From Apostichopus japonicus (lineage: Eukaryota; Echinodermata; Holothuroidea; Aspidochirotida; Stichopodidae), in assembly GCF_037975245.1 (NCBI RefSeq), contig NC_092580.1:10579001-10643000 (forward strand): DNA of 64,000 nucleotides, written 5' to 3'. The translations under genes were made by a program, and so were the position numbers. Shown piece after piece: positions 46,695 to 58,518 of the stretch (position 1 is its first letter; each line of letters starts with the position of its first letter). A model generated the notes under the pieces. It was not told the origin of the DNA, did not search any database, and saw only the letters and a list, made by a program, of their open reading frames with translations.

Positions 46695-47490
46695 ACGCCA
46701 TATCGTTGTCGTAAGTAACCTCTACCGAGGTACAACATGGGAATGGACGCTCCGACATCGCGACGTCTCGTCAGGGTTTTTTGCACAAGGGTTGAAGCGT
46801 TTCTATCACAGTACACGAAGCTCTGTACAATTGTCAATGCACGTTCAATAATTGCAGGAACCACTGGTTTCTATTGTGTACTCTTTGTTCCATGCAACTG
46901 TTTTTTTCTTGTATGCGATTCACACATGTGGTTCTTTGCACTTTGCTTAATAAATGTTGCAATATCGTGTCCCAAAAGAAGTTGAAAATAAACAGGCAGT
47001 CCTGAAATTCCTTTTCTTTCCGTATTTATTTCTTGTCTATCTAGTGTGTCATTTCTAGTGTGTCTAGTCATTTCTAGTTGTCATTTCTAGTGTGTAGAAG
47101 AAAAAACAGAGCGATTTGAGAACTTGTCTGGTCCTTACAAATGGAACTGGAAGTTTACCTCGCTTAACTTCCATAACATCCATAATCTGAAAGACTAGTT
47201 TGCCAAAAAAATTGTTTTGACAAGACAGGATATTGCAATCGATATGAAAGCTAGATGATATTTCACAAAAATCGTTTTGCCCTTTGAAAGGCCTTGTAAC
47301 TAAAACAGGTCTACTACACCTTTTAAACCTATTGAAACATTCTGTAATGTGTTTTGTAATGCATAATACAACACAGCCCACCCCGGGCCCCCACCCTTTG
47401 CTCCCCAACTTTCAGTAGAACAATTTTGTCAAGAATTAGAACCTTATAAACCCCAAAAAAATCAAGCAACAAAGGTTTCAGGATTTGACT

Positions 47491-47741
47491 GCTTTGAAAT
47501 CACGTATCACTGGTAAAATGGGTCGAGCGCCCTCTTGCGGCCTCTTTTTTGGTCTGTTTTTCACTTCAGAGGAACAATAGAAAAGCGAAAAACTTTTAGG
47601 GGGAACAAAAGATTTCAAAACCTTTGTTCGCACTAAAAGTTTTTCGCTCTCCTATTGTTCCTCTGAAGTTGAAAACTGACCAAAAAAGAGGCCGCGAGAG
47701 GGCGCTCGACCCATTTTACCAGTGATACGTGATTTCAAAGC
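47491..47741. mobile_element. Foldback element with ~115-bp inverted arms
   Basis: Starts GCTTTGAAATCACGTATCAC and ends with its complement. The arms (47491-47607 and about 47622-47741) are nearly identical, including GGGTCGAGCGCCCTC and its complement. No clear target duplication. It would form a long hairpin if transcribed. Confidence 0.88.
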
Positions 47742-48200
47742 GATTTCCTCCTTCCATCTGGAAGTATGAATATTAGAAACGAGCAGTAGTTCTGAACTGT
47801 TGCTTTGGCGCAGTGGTAAGTGCGCTGGACTGACAAACACACTGTCGTGAGTTCAAACCCCTGTGAAGGCAGTTTTCCTTTTACTATTCTTATATCTCTT
47901 TCCTTCCATTATGAACCTTAAATATTAGAAACGAGCATCATTTCTTAACAGATACAGTGGCGCAGTTGGTAGTGCCTGTACCCGGAGAGCAAGACCAACC
48001 TTGTCTTGGGTTCGAACCCCAGTTAAGGCAGTTTTCCTTTTACTTATACCTCTTTTCTTCCATTATTGAACCTTAAATATTAGAAACGAGCATTATTTCT
48101 CAACAGTTGCTGTGGCGCAGTGGTTAGTGCTTTGGACTGAGAGAGACAGACGAACACACTGCCATGAGTTCAAGACCCAACCACAGCCTTTTTATTTTCT
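47742..48200. repeat. Tandem array of three tRNA-like units (~150-bp period)
   Basis: Each unit has ATTAGAAACGAGCA, then a tRNA-like head with an A-box (TGGCGCAGTGGT or TGGCGCAGTTGGT) and a B-box (GTTCGAACCCC or degraded), then GCAGTTTTCCTTTT and a shared T-rich tail. Heads lie at 47799-47871, 47951-48030 and about 48106-48188. The heads differ from one another while the linkers are conserved. Acceptor stems do not pair well, so these are tRNA-derived SINE units rather than functional tRNA genes. Confidence 0.7.
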
Positions 48201-48360
48201 GTTCTTTGGAGCAGGTGGAAGTATAAAGGTAAGAAATGAAGGTTATTTCATTGGGAACCAAAATGGTGCAATCGGTTGTTCCGTCTGCAATGATACTGAG
48301 CATCATGGGTTCAAGCCCTGGGTGGGTGAGTGAATTCTGTAAAAGGAGTTCGCCGGCACC

Positions 48361-48480
48361 CCCCCCCCCCCCAACAAGGTTCCCAAGCGGCACCCGAGTT
48401 GGCTGCCACCCCTGTCCCTGACAAGGTTCCCAAGCGGGTGAAGCGAGTTGGCCACTACCCCTCTCCCTGACAAGGTTCAG
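48361..48480. repeat. Short direct repeats ACAAGGTTCCCAAGCGG
   Basis: CAACAAGGTTCCCAAGCGG, GACAAGGTTCCCAAGCGG and GACAAGGTTCAGTGG are spaced 45-55 bp apart, beside a poly-C run. Probably the tail of the neighbouring repeat. Confidence 0.6.
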
Positions 48481-49439
48481 TGGAGGGGAATATATTTTAA
48501 AAACTAGTAGTCCCAACTACTAGATCTTTAAATATTTGAAATGTACTGTAGCATCTCACCTTATGGTCTAGTGGTAGATAAAAAAAAAATAGGCATCACA
48601 AGGTCCCTGGTTTAATTTTATCTCATGCTTTTCTTTTTATTCTTTTGCAGCTTACAAGTAAGAAAAAATAACCAAAACTTACAAATGTCCACTTTATAGT
48701 GCCAACAAAATATTGCATCTATATCAAACCCCCCAAAGAGAGGAGTTTTAGAATTCTCTAGACAGGGGGCAAAGAATTGTGATTTTCTTGCCATATAATT
48801 TGCACAAAATCCCACTTGACTATCTGACTGATGTAGAGTCAAGTGAGTTAACATTTGTTCAAGAATTAAGTGAGAATCCACAAATGATCAGACAATTCGA
48901 GCTCCCTAGACCACCAAACATGTACTAACTCACTCTTTGGACATCAACCTATTCAGTCACTGATAACGCTTTTACAGTACATAAGTTTTATGGCCAAAAA
49001 TGGTTTAAAATCCAGAAAGAACAGTCTTCCTTTTATGTGAAATATAGACCCATAGATGTTGAATATGTATGAGCAAATGGACATTACCTTTTACCCTTTA
49101 TTGAGTTAGCAAATCAGCTCTGCCACCAACCTACCCATTCAATACACTAAAATATTTTCAAAACCAAAGCCATGTAGTATATATACTACACAGAAGGCAA
49201 TTTTTCAGACAGCCTGTTAAACCCATGAGACTCAACTAGTGACAACTGCCAGGGATCACTTGAGGTGTGTTTTAAGATCATCCAACAATATGATTTTCAA
49301 TTCTGAGGCAGGTATCATTTACCTGTTTGACTTTTTATGCATTGTTCAAGGTTACTTCAGACCTATCTGTAATTTGAGCCACTTCACAAACTAAAACTGA
49401 AGTTGACCAAATTATGTTCACCAAAAGGAAATGATTGCA

Positions 49440-49920
49440 ATGGAGAACTCACAGTGGGGGCACCATCATACCAGGTGTGCGATTCATCCGACCTTAACTT
49501 TTGGAGTTATCAAGGTGGTCAGAATTTGACCCTAAGGGACCTTTGACTTCTTCATAGAATATTCAGTTCTTGTACATTTCTGAGCATGAGGATAATCGCA
49601 GCTTTGATTTTGAAGCTAAATATGTCGACAAGAATTTCAAGCTTTTGGCAGCTGATGACTCCAATTTACATTTGACCTCTTAACAGAACTGCTCAAAGTG
49701 TAATGCTCAGTGAGGGGGACCTACCACCTAACTATGACATTTTACCGATGCTACAGATGTTCACCGAACTCGACTATGAGTATTTTGGCCACTGATGACC
49801 TCAATTGACCTTTGACTCCGCTCAATAACTGGAGCAGCCAAAGAATAGAGTGCTGTCAATTTACATCCTAATTTGCATGAAATTCATGCAAGATATGCTT
49901 GGTGAGTCACCACGTTTACA
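49440..49920. repeat. Degenerate GACCTTTGAC/TGACCTC minisatellite
   Basis: Loosely repeated units with TTTGACCCT, CCTTTGACTTC, ATTTGACCTC and CCTTTGACTCC, plus CTGATGAC(C)TC. Related in style to the arrays at 2505, 13470, 54420 and 59480. No gene. Confidence 0.5.
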
Positions 49921-50433
49921 AGTTGGAACATCACATATACATACGTTTACCTGCATACATACAAAAGCCTAGATTTCTTTTTGCTATTGGCAAGGAATAA
50001 ATCCAAGATTCCTGGCAGAGGATACTTATAAATTCCTTTCTTCTGAGATTAGAGACTCTTTATGCATTAGATTATCTTTTAGCATCATCACATGACCATC
50101 CTTAACGAAAAACTTTTCATAATTTCCATCTGTAAATCTGAGAAAATTTTCAACACGATACCCTTGAGAAGAGCACTTTTGAAAACATGCAAGAGAGAAA
50201 AAACACCTGTATTTTTAGGTGCAGGTTAGAGATGGTCTTATGGTATTGAAGAAGTATTCAAGACTATGCATGAAATATAGATAGATTTCTGCAGAAAAAA
50301 ATTCTGCCAAAATGTTCCTTAAAATTTAGGAAAGCAATATTTCAAGTGTTTTAAGTACAGCTTTCATAACAGTATTCCGTGCTTCAATATTTACACACAT
50401 GGTCATACAAAAAAAAAAAGTAGAAAAGCTTAC

Positions 50434-50480
<47 letters not shown>

Positions 50481-50517
50481 TATAAAGTATCTATATATAT
50501 AAAAATATATAAAAGTA

Positions 50518-50559
<42 letters not shown>

Positions 50560-50580
50560 TATATAAAGTATCTATTAAGA
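50434..50580. repeat. (TA)n-rich compound microsatellite
   Basis: Several TA runs separated by AAAATATATA and AGTATC spacers, immediately downstream of the coiled-coil gene's last coding exon. Confidence 0.95.
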
Positions 50581-50598
50581 AGCTGCAACATCGGTGGC

Positions 50599-50873
50599 TC
50601 AAAAAGTTTGTGATCCTGACAGTTGGAGACTGGCAGGACTATCTGGTAGCTGGATCGAATCACTTTCCGATTCTTCTTCAACTTTAGTCCTATTTCTAAT
50701 CTCTCTGAAGGAAACTTCCATCGGCTTGTCTCTTTGGAGTGATGAAGCGTTCCGCACGTCGCTACCTGAATTGGAACAAACTTTTCTGTCTTCTTCTGCC
50801 TTCAGGAGGTTATCGTCTTGTAAGCCTTTCCTGATCTGGTAAGAGTTAGACCTTACTTTACTCGGAGATGAGA
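50599..50873 (-). CDS. Coiled-coil gene terminal exon, second frame (stop at 50599)
   Basis: Using an AG at 50874-50875 the preceding exon joins in phase and reads SSPSKVRSNSYQIRKGLQ, then 70 more residues to TGA 50599-50601. Composition (Ser/Glu/Lys, EEESESDS) and the 90-codon open frame look coding. The two readings overlap by 16 nt in different frames. Either there are alternative 3' splice sites or one base is wrong or mutated between 50861 and 50875. Confidence 0.65.
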
Positions 50874-53800
50874 CTATCAGCTACAGGGGCTTGGGATTCC
50901 AATTTATTGTCTCTGTCTGATGTTTCGTCATCTTCCCAAGTCTCTTCCAAATTTAATTCTTCTGGAGGTCTCTTGGGGAGCTGTTCCATGGTGGACACCG
51001 TAGGTGGTTCTGCCCAAAAAAAGAGTATGAAAGAAAATTACTAGATAGGAATACACAAGCCATGTAGACGAAAGTACTCTGCATAAAGTGTAGATCATGC
51101 ATGTTACATTTGAAGACTCGAATGAGTCAACAATAGCCAAAAAGTTTAAGGGCGAACACAGATTGCTTTGGGTGATGGGAGGGGTGGGGGAGTAACACTT
51201 TCTTGGTGGGAGGGGGTCAGAGCCACTGACAGAGATGTAAGAACATTTAATGAATTCCCTAACTTACTGTATGTAATGTCAATTTTTTTTATCATTTATA
51301 ACCCATCTACTAGTAAAATGTCTAGTACAGTATTGTTGTATCAACTACAGTACAGTAGTTACAGAATTTTATTATATATAAAATGTAAAAAAAAAATGTA
51401 AAAAAAAAGGAATATATTACAACAAGGCCAAAAGTATTAGAGTTGCAATAGATTTACAAGCTATATTACAATGGAAAGACATGAAGGAAAACTTTAAAAA
51501 AGTTGACTTTAGAAACAAACCTAAGCTAATTTGTGAGAAACAGTGCTATCAGGCCAGACTGGATTTTTTATGCCACCTTTAATTTTTGTTTAGAATGACA
51601 TGACTATTTAGTCTAATACTTTAACCATTTAGCTCAGTTCCTCAGATCCAACACAAAATTACAAAAAGAGTTTTACCTTTCTCAAATGACATGTTAACAG
51701 TGGTAGTACAAATTTGTCAACTTTGGGACTGATGGTGTTTCATTATCTGACAATAACACAGATTGAGAAATACTCAAGGGCATAGGAACCGGGGGGCTGG
51801 GGGGCCCCCCCAGTGAAAAATACGGAGGGGCGGAAGTATATTTCCGCCCCCCCCCCCCCCCCGCTTAGCAAGTCAGAAAACCCCTTTTTCATTTCCTAAT
51901 GAGAAAAAAATCTCATCTGGTCCAGGTGAAAATGCAAAATTATTTACAAAATGGAGTGGGTGTTGAAGTGTGCTATATTGCACCAAATTGCATCTGAGGC
52001 CACCTGGAAATGCAAATAAAATCCAAAGGGGGAGGGGGAAACCTCTCCCCTTAAACCTCTCCCCCAGGCCGGCCGTCAGTCTTCAGCACCCCCACTCAAA
52101 AGTACCTTCCTACGCCACTGGAAATACTACATCTCAAACATGCCCATAATCATAAAGCAAATCCAGAGTATTGAAGTAGAGGGTGAAGTGGAGGCAATAT
52201 GTAAGTGATTGATATTTTGAATACATGTGCTGAAAGTTTTTCCATTTTGTTTATCATTATATTGATGATAGTACTAGAATTTCTGTTAATGGAAGAAAAA
52301 AATGCCCAATATCTTTGAATTTGTGTAGCAAGTCAGTCAATTTCATAGCAAGATTCTCTAGGGTAAAATGGAGCAACAGAGTTCGGAGTGGGTTTGGTGG
52401 TACTGAATATGAGTTTTGGTGGGGTTACAGACAAAATCTAAGAGATGGGGAATCTTGGTCCCACCCCTGGCTGCATCAAAAAAAAGCAAAATACTAAGTA
52501 ACTGGGTGTTTATTTACAAATAAATTACAGGTCTTTAATTGAGATGGAGAACAACACACAATACCGCAATGTCTCTAAATATTCCACCAAGACCCTGCCC
52601 CCCCTATCCCCGACCAATTCTCTCCTAGTCTCTTTACGTGTAGGGTTTCCAGAAAGATCTGACCCGACCTGACGTTTATATTGTTACACCCTTTTCAAGA
52701 TTTTCCTCTAAATATAGTTATATTTATATCTCTGGTATTATAGGAAAAATTATCACTGCACAGAACAAAAGCCTTATTTGTCAAAACAATCGTGACACAA
52801 TGCACATACAATTAAGGGACCCCCCCCAAAAAAAATAATGCACAGGTGCATATGGCAAAACTAATGGCAGGTAAAATATTGTTTCCAATACACTGGTTCT
52901 GCACAGCTACTTTCATGAGGGGTAAAAAAGAGCAATTTGCATTGCGTGAATTATTATTCAGTTCTAAGAAAAAGGGAACGAGCTTGTTATCCTTGCAATA
53001 TTAACCAAATGTACTTTACACTGAATCTGAGGACGAAGGATATAAACTTGATGTATTCTTTAACGTTTGGAAAATTCCACTCTCCTCAACTCTGTTGTAC
53101 TCCATCGCCTTCGATAAGACTGAATATAACTAAGTGATATTTCATCACGGTCAGGGATACTTCTTTCCAGGGGTGGGGTTGGGTCGGCGGGGACATAAAA
53201 TTTAACAACTGCACTCATTTAATACAAAAACTTGGTATCAATTCCATATAAGTTAGGTAGCATCTTCGCTTGCAAACTACCATAAATAGAACATTTTAAC
53301 CAAATTTAAACGCCCCTGATTAATGCTCGGGTTTATTTAGCAGCGAAGTAAATCTTTGTACGCAAGACAAACTCATTGGTTAGTTTTGAAATTCATTCCA
53401 ACTTTCTTCGCACAGGACCATATCTGTGACCCGCTCGCAAACAATAGTCCTACAACCCATTGTCTCCAGCATACTGCTACCAATAATTTTATACAATGCG
53501 AGCATCATATCCATCTTGTCCTCTCAACGTACCGAACCCAAATGGAAGAAACTTGAAAATGTACCTGGCTCTTCCTCCTTCTGTATGGCTTTATGAGATT
53601 GAACGACCCTTTGACCTAGCATCTTGATCTCTGCTACCAGTCTCTTCACGGAATCCTCTGATTTTATTTCTTTGTCCTTCAACGTCTAAGCAGAAAGATG
53701 GATTAGTAATCAATCATGCAAAGATGGATTAATAATCAATCATGCAAAGATGCAATAATAATCATCATTGCTTACAGATTTCTCTTTAGTTATACAACCC

Positions 53801-56800
53801 ACAGGGGAAATGCCACCCCAGGGGAAATTCCACCCCACCAAGATGGGGAATATTTTCACTTTCATTAAATGACGTGTTAACTTTTTGCCCATAAGGTATG
53901 TTCATACCACCGTCTCTTATGCTATTGTCGCGTTACAGGAGCAGACGTCACTTACTCTCTTTGTTGGGATCTGGGTAGGAATTGAAATTTAAGCCTCAAT
54001 GAATGAGCTGGAGCTTGCGGATTAAACACCAAATGTTTTATCACCTACAGCAGTGGGTAGTTTCACTCAGCATTCTATTAAACACAAAATGTAGTGTAAG
54101 CAATGAAACTTGAAATTTTTAACAGGTTACATTGCATGTTTGTAACCTTGCATCTAATGATATTAAACACCAACAAAGTTAGGACAGCCCTTGAACAAAG
54201 CAATTAAGCTTACATTAAACTAATGAAACTATACTCAAATTGACAGTTGAATGATCCATTAATTAATAGTTTTGTCATCTCACCTTCATTCTGTCATGGA
54301 TTGCTTCATTAGTCATCTTAATTCCTTGCATACCTTGAAGGTAGCCATCTTTATCAATCATACCTTTCCTGTCGAGAAAAACAGAAACGAATGAAACTTG
54401 CCTAATAAACTCCCTTGTTATGGGATCTTAGCATCTATTAAGATTAAAACATAAGACAAGATGGCAATCCACGGCATCTCATCTCTTCTATGATGGAATG
54501 GATCTACAATGAACTTGACCTTGACCCTTAAGGCTTCACAACTGCATAAGTTCTGATTTAAAATTTGTCCCATAATATATTCTACATACAGTATTTTGTG
54601 GTTGAATGACTTTTTCCAACATACTAACAAGCAGAAAATGGTTAGTTTCTGGGTATTTGACCTTTCACCTATGGCATTTATGCCAATCACCCAAGATCAA
54701 GTTTACAGTACATGGTCAAGTACCTACCCACCAAGTTTGAACCTGATTGATCTTACAGTCTAGGAGAAGTTCATGACATACTCTTTTGCACAATTTAGAC
54801 CAATTTTAACTCAATTGACCCGTTAACTACAAGCCTAAGCAGCTAAATCTGTCTTGTTTTAAACTTTGTCTCTTCATTCTCTACATATAATGTGGATTAA
54901 TGCCTTTGTCCAACAAGTTGACATGCAGAAAATGGCTAAAAACCAATTTTTAGATTTCTTGACCTTCGATCTCTTTGACATCATCAACCACGCAGGCATG
55001 AGTTAACATGGTCAGGCACCCACCCACCAAGCTTGAAATTGACAGGACCTCGGGTCTAAGAGGAGTTGGGACATACTTAATTTTGCTCACTCACCCACAA
55101 ACGCACACACCCCCTCCCATATTTCTGATGTGGGGTGAAGTACAATATCTCATCTCCCTATACATTACATGAAGGGAGATGAGATCAAAACAAACTCAAC
55201 ACAAAGTCACAAACAGTTCTGCTTTACAGCAATAAAAAAGATAGTGGTCTACTTTAAAATGCACTGTGCAGTTTTCAGTACAGTCAACTGTTTGGAGTGT
55301 AAATTTAAAACTCATATCGTTACAAGCAACTTATTTTAGCCGGCCACCCCTCCTCCACTCAACCCCACCCCAATTCGACTTCTATTTACCTTCCCAATCC
55401 TTTACAACTTGAGATAGTTTAAAATGTTGTTAAAAAGACACATCGTTTACCTTTCAACCAGTTACATTTATGGTAAGTAAACATTCAGTTTGGGATTATC
55501 CAATAACTTGTCTCAATAAAGTACATTGCATTTACTTTTCCCAGTCAGTTTCTTATTTTTGAATTGTTTTACAAAAGAATAAAACATAGATAATATGTTG
55601 CCAGCTGACAAAACCTTGGTTCAAATAAAACATGCTTAAAGAGTGAAACTTACTTATGACTGGTTAAAATGTCCCTGTAACTATCGCTACCACTGGACTC
55701 CGTGTTCAGAGATGAGCCATGCTTGTACTCCGACTGAGCCGTATCTCCTAAATTTTCTATAGCGACCTTTTGTGGGGAGAATAAACTGCAGCGGAAAATG
55801 AAAGAAAAGAGAACCAACAATGTAGACAGACAGAGGGTGAAAGAAGAACAAACAAAACGCACTCAATGAACATAAGAATATGTACATCAGGAAGCAGGTC
55901 GAATGGCAAAATACCTCACGCGGTAATGAGCTTAAAAGTCATCCATCACTGATAGCAACAACTGGGGTATGTCCTTTAACCCTTTCAATGCCCTTAGGTG
56001 CCCTCTTGATCATCCTACAACTTTATCATCTAAGTCAGGGCTCTAAGATTGTCCAAACCTCCAGCGAAATTTGCGCCAAGAGCCAGTAAATATTGAGTAG
56101 CTGCGGGAAATGTTAAACCACTGAAAGAAAAGTTGCTCTTAAAATTCTCTCAATTCTACATGTTTTTTCTCACTCTGGAAACCATGCCCCTTGGTGCCTT
56201 TTCACAAGTGTATGTAAATAGTCTTGTTTTCCTACTATAACTACAAAGTTGTCGTAGTGCCCCTGCCATCTCAATGAAAATCAAAGACAATTTCTAATTC
56301 TCTCCATCCAAATAGTGGCTGTGCCCCTCCAGATTCCTAATGAAAGTACATAAATAAATTGCTGATTCAAGGCACCATACTGCATTAAATAAAAGCTTTC
56401 AATATAATGTTACGAGAAAACAACCTACTTTTCTTGTGTGTATGTATTTTCTATCTTGCCTGTTTTATCGTTATAAAATGTTTCTTAATTACTTTAATGT
56501 TTAAGCTGGGAGGTCCCTAGCATGTGTAATTTAAGTATCAGTTTATTGCTGGCTGAGAGAGTTGGTTCTTGCTGCTGGGGCTTTATGTAAACAGTCAGGT
56601 GGACAAGGCCGCCTTTGTTCTTAGCAGGGACTTGCATAGAGAGAAGGGTGCATAGACAGTGGGGCAGGGTTAGCTCATATACGTATAGCACTGTAGAGAG
56701 CGTTGACCGGCTGTAATTGGGTTATGGCGGTTGTCAATCTTACTGGCTATTTCTTAATTGGTCAGTTAATCGTGTATAGGATTCTACACAGTTACGGGGT

Positions 56801-58518
56801 CATTTATAATGTCGTACAAGGAGCGTTTTTAGGCATTAAGTTTGGGGTATATTTAGTGTAAGTTGCCAGGCAGAATCTATGCCGAATTTGTATGTTATTT
56901 TAGGGACTTAGGTTATTTTTGGCTTGTGCAGAGGATCGAGTTATGCACTCTGCAGCTGCGCTGCGTAACTGCTTGTGCCTGCGCAAGGTCGTCGCAGCGT
57001 AGGGTTCGCGGGCTGACGAATCTCATCATTAGCTGCTCAGCGTTGTCCTTACACTGCCTCGTCCTTGACGCACTACCTATAGTTAGGTTGCGTTGTGCCT
57101 GCGCTGCGTTGTCCTTGACGTAGCCCCTATAAATAGCTGCGCTGCTAGGCAGCTAACATATGAGAGATTAGCTTTCCCTTGACAGGGCTAGTTAATGTAC
57201 GCCACCCTTGTATTACTTTATTGTTTTACTTTCTGTATATATTATTTGTTTATCAGTTAATGTACGCCACCCTTGTATTAATTTATTGTTTTATTGTATT
57301 ACTTTCTGTATGTGTTATTTGTTTATTACCATGCGAAAGATGTACGACAGGTACATTGTGTATATAATTATACTTTTTAAACTCTTAATGCACTGTTAGT
57401 GTATTCTCTTCAACGGTGTCCTCGAGCCTCTCTCTCTATAGCCCCCTTCCTTACTTGCCAACTGGGTACTTCACCATACCACCGAAGCGGAAAGCGTTAC
57501 AATATAAATATCTCTGCATCCTACTCTGTTGGTTTCTGTTACAGCTTACTGTTGCTCCATTGACTGATACTGTTAATATAATAAACTACTTATTAACGAC
57601 TTTTGCTTTCCAAAATATTCTTTTTGATTATTCTCGTGTGCAATTACTCCACCGTAATGTTCAAATACAGTAAGTAGCAGTGTGGTCTAACAGTTGAATG
57701 TTAAATGGATTCCAGAGGGGTAAGAAAGGTAGGGATTTGGGACACGTACAGTGACAGGACTCACAGGAGTTAGGATTGGGTAGGAGGCTACAACAATTAC
57801 AGCCCATCATATATGGAGGGACTACGCCTACCTGCAGAAATAAATATGATGTTTGTCCAGACAAAGGACAGATTTATCCTCTAAACTTGACAACTTAGGG
57901 AAAAGGGCAGTAGAATATTTGAAAGAGTTATTTACATAAGAAAATACAGGAATGTCTATGAAAACCTCCAATCCAAAATTGTGGAAGGATATAAAAGCTC
58001 CTGAAACCCTACTTCTCTTGTCCCTTGCATCATTGTCCCTGCTCCCACCCCCCCCCCCCCCCCTGCACCACCTTTGTTGTTCTAATCCACCTTTTGACCT
58101 TTTGACATTAAGTCAAATTCCCATATTGACATTAAAAAAATATGCCTCCCAATCATAAAGTTGGTGTGATTGCCAACATAAATATTTGAAAGGATAATTT
58201 CTAATCAATATGGGGAGTTTTCAAGCCACAATATAGCAAAGTTTTGGTATTTTGTGGTTTAATCATTCAGTGTATTAAAACCATAAAAACCAGCGTTTGT
58301 GAAAAGTATGCGTTACAAACTGCTTCACTTTCAAAGTGTCCCGTATGTTGACATATTTAAAACAACAAGAATGCATTCTCCACAAATGAGTTAGTGTTAC
58401 AACTTAAAATACAGGAATGCCTACATTAAACATCCTTACCTGACAGTTATGTCCTGATCCAGTCTTTGAGAAGCATATGCTCTGCTAAAGGTGTGGACAT
58501 CAAAGGGCTGGGAGCAGC
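50599..58518 (-). CDS. Unidentified coiled-coil protein gene, C-terminal part (at least 5 exons)
   Basis: Five minus-strand exons are joined with consistent phases: 58440-58518, 55654-55785, 54284-54368, 53565-53685 and a terminal exon starting at 51009 or 50873. The protein reads QPFDVHTFSRAYASQRLDQ, a Ser-rich linker (GSSLNTESSGSDSYRDI), then a helical Lys/Glu-rich coiled coil (MTNEAIHDRMK, then SEDSVKRLVAEIKMLGQRV), then a Pro/Glu-rich acidic tail. I do not recognise the family. The 5' part lies to the right; a possible upstream exon is at 62903-63029. Confidence 0.75.
50858..51009 (-). CDS. Coiled-coil gene terminal exon, long-acceptor reading (stop at 50858)
   Basis: From the acceptor GGGCAG (exon edge 51009) in phase with the previous exon, the frame encodes PPTVSTMEQLPKRPPEELN, then an acidic stretch, and ends VADSLISE at TAA 50858-50860. 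This is about 50 residues. The DNA beyond continues as coding in another frame (50599-50873). Confidence 0.65.
51775..52120. mobile_element. hAT-like MITE, 346 bp, in intron of the coiled-coil gene
   Basis: Ends CAAGGGCATAGGAACC and complement of CAGTGGCGTAGGAAGG. The perfect 8-bp target duplication GAAATACT lies at 51767-51774 and 52121-52128. Confidence 0.93.
53565..53685 (-). CDS. Coiled-coil gene exon, core coiled coil
   Basis: Acceptor CTTTCTGCTTAG, donor GTACAT, phase 0 to 1. It encodes a 40-residue helix rich in Lys and Glu with Val/Leu/Ile at heptad spacing, ending KAIQKEEEP. Confidence 0.8.
54284..54368 (-). CDS. Coiled-coil gene exon, start of helix
   Basis: Acceptor TTTTTCTCGACAG, donor GTGAG, phase 2 to 0. 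It encodes KGMIDKDGYLQGMQGIKMTN and the first helical heptads. Confidence 0.75.
54420..55080. repeat. Degenerate GACC-rich minisatellite in intron of the coiled-coil gene
   Basis: Two or three loosely similar units of about 250 bp share CATGGTCA(A/G)G(T/C)ACC(T/C)ACC and ACCAAG(T/C)TTGAA(A/C). They also share AACA(A/T)ACT(A/T)ACA or AACAAGTTGACA followed by GCAGAAAATGG. Confidence 0.55.
55654..55785 (-). CDS. Coiled-coil gene exon, Ser-rich linker
   Basis: Acceptor CCGCTGCAG, donor GTAAGT, phase 2 to 2. It encodes LFSPQKVAIENLGDTAQ, followed by a Ser-rich, probably disordered stretch. Confidence 0.75.
56690..57665 (+). mobile_element. Candidate solo LTR with TATA box
   Basis: A segment beginning TGTAGAGAGCG and ending near AAATACA contains a GC-rich part with CTATAAATAGC at 57127, downstream T-rich sequence and ATAATAAAC. 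These are features of an LTR promoter and polyadenylation region. It includes a ~70-bp direct duplication (57188-57257 and 57258-57330, both starting GTTAATGTACGCCACCCTTG). No matching target duplication was found, so the edges and the call are tentative. Confidence 0.35.
57188..57330. repeat. Tandem duplication of a ~70-bp unit
   Basis: GTTAATGTACGCCACCCTTG...TTTCTGTATATATTATTTG occurs twice in direct tandem with small differences. Confidence 0.85.
58440..58518 (-). CDS. Coiled-coil gene exon (first recognised)
   Basis: Donor GTAAGG; acceptor AG at 58519-58520, chosen because the alternative 5' extension contains an in-frame TGA. It encodes CSQPFDVHTFSRAYASQRLDQDITV. It needs phase 1 upstream and ends in phase 2. 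Confidence 0.6.

Noticed and set aside
46737-46985. 82-codon plus-strand open frame followed by AATAAA
   Set aside because: Cys/Phe-rich with no family signal or splice support; the AATAAA can occur by chance in AT-rich DNA.
47799-48030. Functional tRNA genes
   Set aside because: A- and B-boxes are present but acceptor and anticodon stems do not pair properly, and the copies are in a repeated array.
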